From Nitrococcus mobilis Nb-231 (lineage in GTDB: Bacteria; Pseudomonadota; Gammaproteobacteria; Nitrococcales; Nitrococcaceae), in NCBI RefSeq assembly GCF_000153205.1, contig NZ_CH672427.1, positions 1,838,541 to 1,902,540 of the forward strand: DNA of 64,000 bases. Reading direction: 5' to 3'. The notes beneath the pieces are model-generated. The model had not been told where the DNA came from and made no database searches. It saw nothing but the letters and a program-made list of their open reading frames with translations. A program made the translations under genes and the position numbers. This document shows, piece after piece, positions 62,440 to 64,000 of the stretch (position 1 is the stretch's first letter; each line of letters starts with the position of its first letter).

Positions 62440-62797
62440 CAGGACCTGCTGTGGTGGGTACCGACCGCCCCCTTTAGCGCGCAGGCGCGGCGGCGAGGGA
62501 TCCCCTCGCCGGCTCCAGCGTGAAATCGTTTTTGCTGCACAGTAGAAGATAGTGGCCGCATCAGGATATCGCCTTCGAGCAGTATCCAGGCGCTCAGAGC
62601 GCTGGGCAGGTAGGGGCCAAGGCAGCCGCGCAGTTGGGGATATCGAGGCCATGCCCATAGGCGAACACGGTCCAGATAAGGTATTCAGCGTGAAGGAGCC
62701 CGCCGCCCCACGAGTAAACCGATCCGAAGCCGAGAAACACCGGCAGGAATTAAAAGCGTATCCCCTCGAATTGCCGCACGAGGAGGAGAAAAGCAAG
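62440..62797. other. 358-bp gap between the export operon and a DUF2147 gene
   Basis: No supported gene. A longer in-frame extension of the DUF2147 frame to 62552 exists but has no family resemblance and no signal peptide. The strong AGGAGGAG at 62781-62788 decides the start at 62798. Confidence 0.5.
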
Positions 62798-63229
62798 ATG
62801 CGATCACGACTTCTAACAGCCGTGCTGATTCTGTTGTTTGTGCCGTCAGCCGTTTTCGCGACCTCGCCGATCGGGCTGTGGAAAACCATCGATGACGAAT
62901 CCGGCGAAGCCAAATCCATCGTGGAAATCTACGAGCAGGACAGCACGCTCTATGGCCGCGTGATCGAGCTGCTGAATCCCCCGCCGGACAATCCCAATCC
63001 CGTTTGCGAGAAGTGCGAAGGCGATCGAAAAGACGAGCCTATCGAAGGCATGGTCATTCTCCACGGAATGAAGCCGGACGGCGACGCCTGGTCAGGCGGC
63101 GCGATCCTGGACCCAGAAAATGGCAAGACCTATCGCTGCAAGCTCTGGGTGGAGAACGGCAAGCTCAAGATCCGCGGCTACGTGACGTTCTTCTACCGTA
63201 CGCAGGAGTGGTTGCCGGTGGAGCGGTAA
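62798..63229 (+). CDS. DUF2147 secreted protein (second copy)
   Basis: 143 aa from ATG 62798 with AGGAGGAG ten bases upstream. Signal peptide ends near FAT (residue 22). The family pattern is GLWKTIDDESGEAKSIVEIY, then YGRVIELLNP and ILDPENGKTYRCKLWVENGKL. The Cys pair CEKC is unlike the copy at 25344-25838. Periplasmic, of unknown role; DUF2147 members are often found in bacteria with envelope stress functions. Confidence 0.85.
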   Translation: MRSRLLTAVLILLFVPSAVFATSPIGLWKTIDDESGEAKSIVEIYEQDSTLYGRVIELLNPPPDNPNPVCEKCEGDRKDEPIEGMVILHGMKPDGDAWSGGAILDPENGKTYRCKLWVENGKLKIRGYVTFFYRTQEWLPVER

Positions 63230-63419
63230 CGATCACCGCGGTGGGGTAAGCCCGTATCCGCACCGCCAAATCCCGTTTGTTCTGATGCTGCCCCGGCAAT
63301 TCCCAGCCATGATAGTGGCCTCGAACCGACTCTGACTGGCTCCAAATCAGGTTCGGTTGGCTAGAGCAGCAAGTGGCCGAACGCACACCAACGCGGCGCA
63401 CGCGGTAGGACGCGCCTGG

Positions 63420-63938
63420 TTACATGACGCGAACCGCCTTCCAGAAGTGGGATTTCCAGTAGCCACTGTCGAGCCGGCTCATCGTTACGCCGGAACTCGT
63501 GGAGGCGTGGATGAAACGCCCGCCCTCGATGTAGATGCCGACGTGGCGTTTGCCCCAGCCTGTGTGAAAGAACACCAGGTCACCGGGGTGCAGCCGGTTC
63601 ACGCTGACCCGCGGGCCGGCGCGGGCCTGCCGCTCCGTGCTGCGGGGCAGATGGATGCCGAACCGCGAAAGGTAGGTCACATAGACAAAGCCGGAGCAGT
63701 CCGCACCCCGTTTGGAAGTACCGCCATACCGGTATTCGACTGCCCGCCATTCGGCAAGCTGGGTGTATAAGGCGCGGGCAATATCGCCGCCACCCGCCGG
63801 CATGCTCCCCGCCACCGCGGGCCGCTTCTCCGGGAGCTCTGCGCATCCCGCCAGGGCAAGTAGCAACGCGGCAGCGAACGCGAGCACGAACTCGAACCGG
63901 CACAATCGGTCTCCCGGGCCCTGTCGAGTCGGGTTCAC
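63420..63938 (-). CDS. NlpC/P60 family lipoprotein endopeptidase
   Basis: 172 aa. Lipobox LLALAGC gives lipidated Cys32. The C40 fold has catalytic Cys81 in ADCSGFVYV, His132 in KRHVGIYI and a third His144 in FIHAST. It hydrolyses peptide cross-links or stems in peptidoglycan. Length and order match Spr/NlpC-type enzymes. The region upstream to the window end (63939-64000) is too short to judge its promoter. Confidence 0.9.
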   Translation of the reverse strand: MNPTRQGPGDRLCRFEFVLAFAAALLLALAGCAELPEKRPAVAGSMPAGGGDIARALYTQLAEWRAVEYRYGGTSKRGADCSGFVYVTYLSRFGIHLPRSTERQARAGPRVSVNRLHPGDLVFFHTGWGKRHVGIYIEGGRFIHASTSSGVTMSRLDSGYWKSHFWKAVRVM

Positions 63939-64000
63939 GCCGTCGGTGTCGGTCCGTGGCTGACCGGACCGGGAATGCTCTGTGAAGCGCGGCGCGGGGT

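Noticed and set aside
1-64000. tRNA, rRNA, CRISPR array or replication origin
   Set aside because: No tRNA-like GGTTCGAATCC arm pattern, no rRNA-like stretch, no regularly spaced direct repeats and no DnaA-box cluster were seen on either strand.

Overview
The window looks like a chromosomal segment of a GC-rich gammaproteobacterium. The housekeeping genes fit that group: ubiK, rdgC, priA, comM, speA, speE, mlaA, fetAB, split pntAA/pntAB/pntB, a TIGR02444 protein and a glnK-amtB pair. I cannot name a genus. I found no rRNA, tRNA, CRISPR array or replication origin.

Layout. 0-5.6 kb holds a Fap-like functional-amyloid export locus: three small Sec-dependent proteins sharing a P[FL]A-x-F...G(x)G motif, a periplasmic C39 peptidase, a FapF-like outer-membrane barrel, and a VpsR-type sigma-54 activator with a matching -24/-12 promoter. 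6.2-13.9 kb carries an iron-sulfur flavoreductase, mlaA, a fructosamine-kinase-like protein, an HNH nuclease and proton-translocating transhydrogenase. 13.9-25.3 kb is a compact ten-gene sphingolipid (ceramide) island in two divergent operons. One encodes fatty-acyl-AMP ligase, ceramide reductase, a dedicated ACP and serine palmitoyltransferase. The other encodes a GNAT-type ceramide synthase, an NTP transferase, a LptF/LptG-like permease pair, a lipid kinase and a nucleotidyltransferase-like protein. Together they suggest synthesis, head-group modification and export of a ceramide lipid.

25.3-43.4 kb is mostly core: priA, SPOR protein, flippase-like protein, speA, speE, fetBA, amtB, glnK, a porin, ubiK, comM and dadA. 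glnK and the porin each have a sigma-54 promoter with an NtrC palindrome about 100 bp upstream, so they form a small nitrogen regulon. 43.5-44.4 kb is a scar made of shards of a recombinase, a transposase and associated genes. It is followed by a RuBisCO-like protein plus cupin pair, which matches the methylthioadenosine-to-isoprenoid shunt known from Rhodospirillum rubrum; its substrate source is the by-product of spermidine synthase, which is also in this window.

46-55 kb is mixed core: a thioredoxin-fold protein, patatin, rdgC, two membrane GTPases, a DUF192 lipoprotein, msrB, a CNNM/CorC protein and a sugar dehydrogenase. 55.4-57.4 kb is a second decay zone with an inactivated IS5-family element, an AT-rich SYLF-domain pseudogene truncated at the IS edge, and a second IS5-type remnant. 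57.8-62.4 kb is an intact three-gene export operon (HlyD-like adaptor, TolC-like channel, ABC-type membrane protein) whose ABC domain has lost its Walker A, signature and Walker B residues. The window ends with a DUF2147 protein and an NlpC/P60 lipoprotein.
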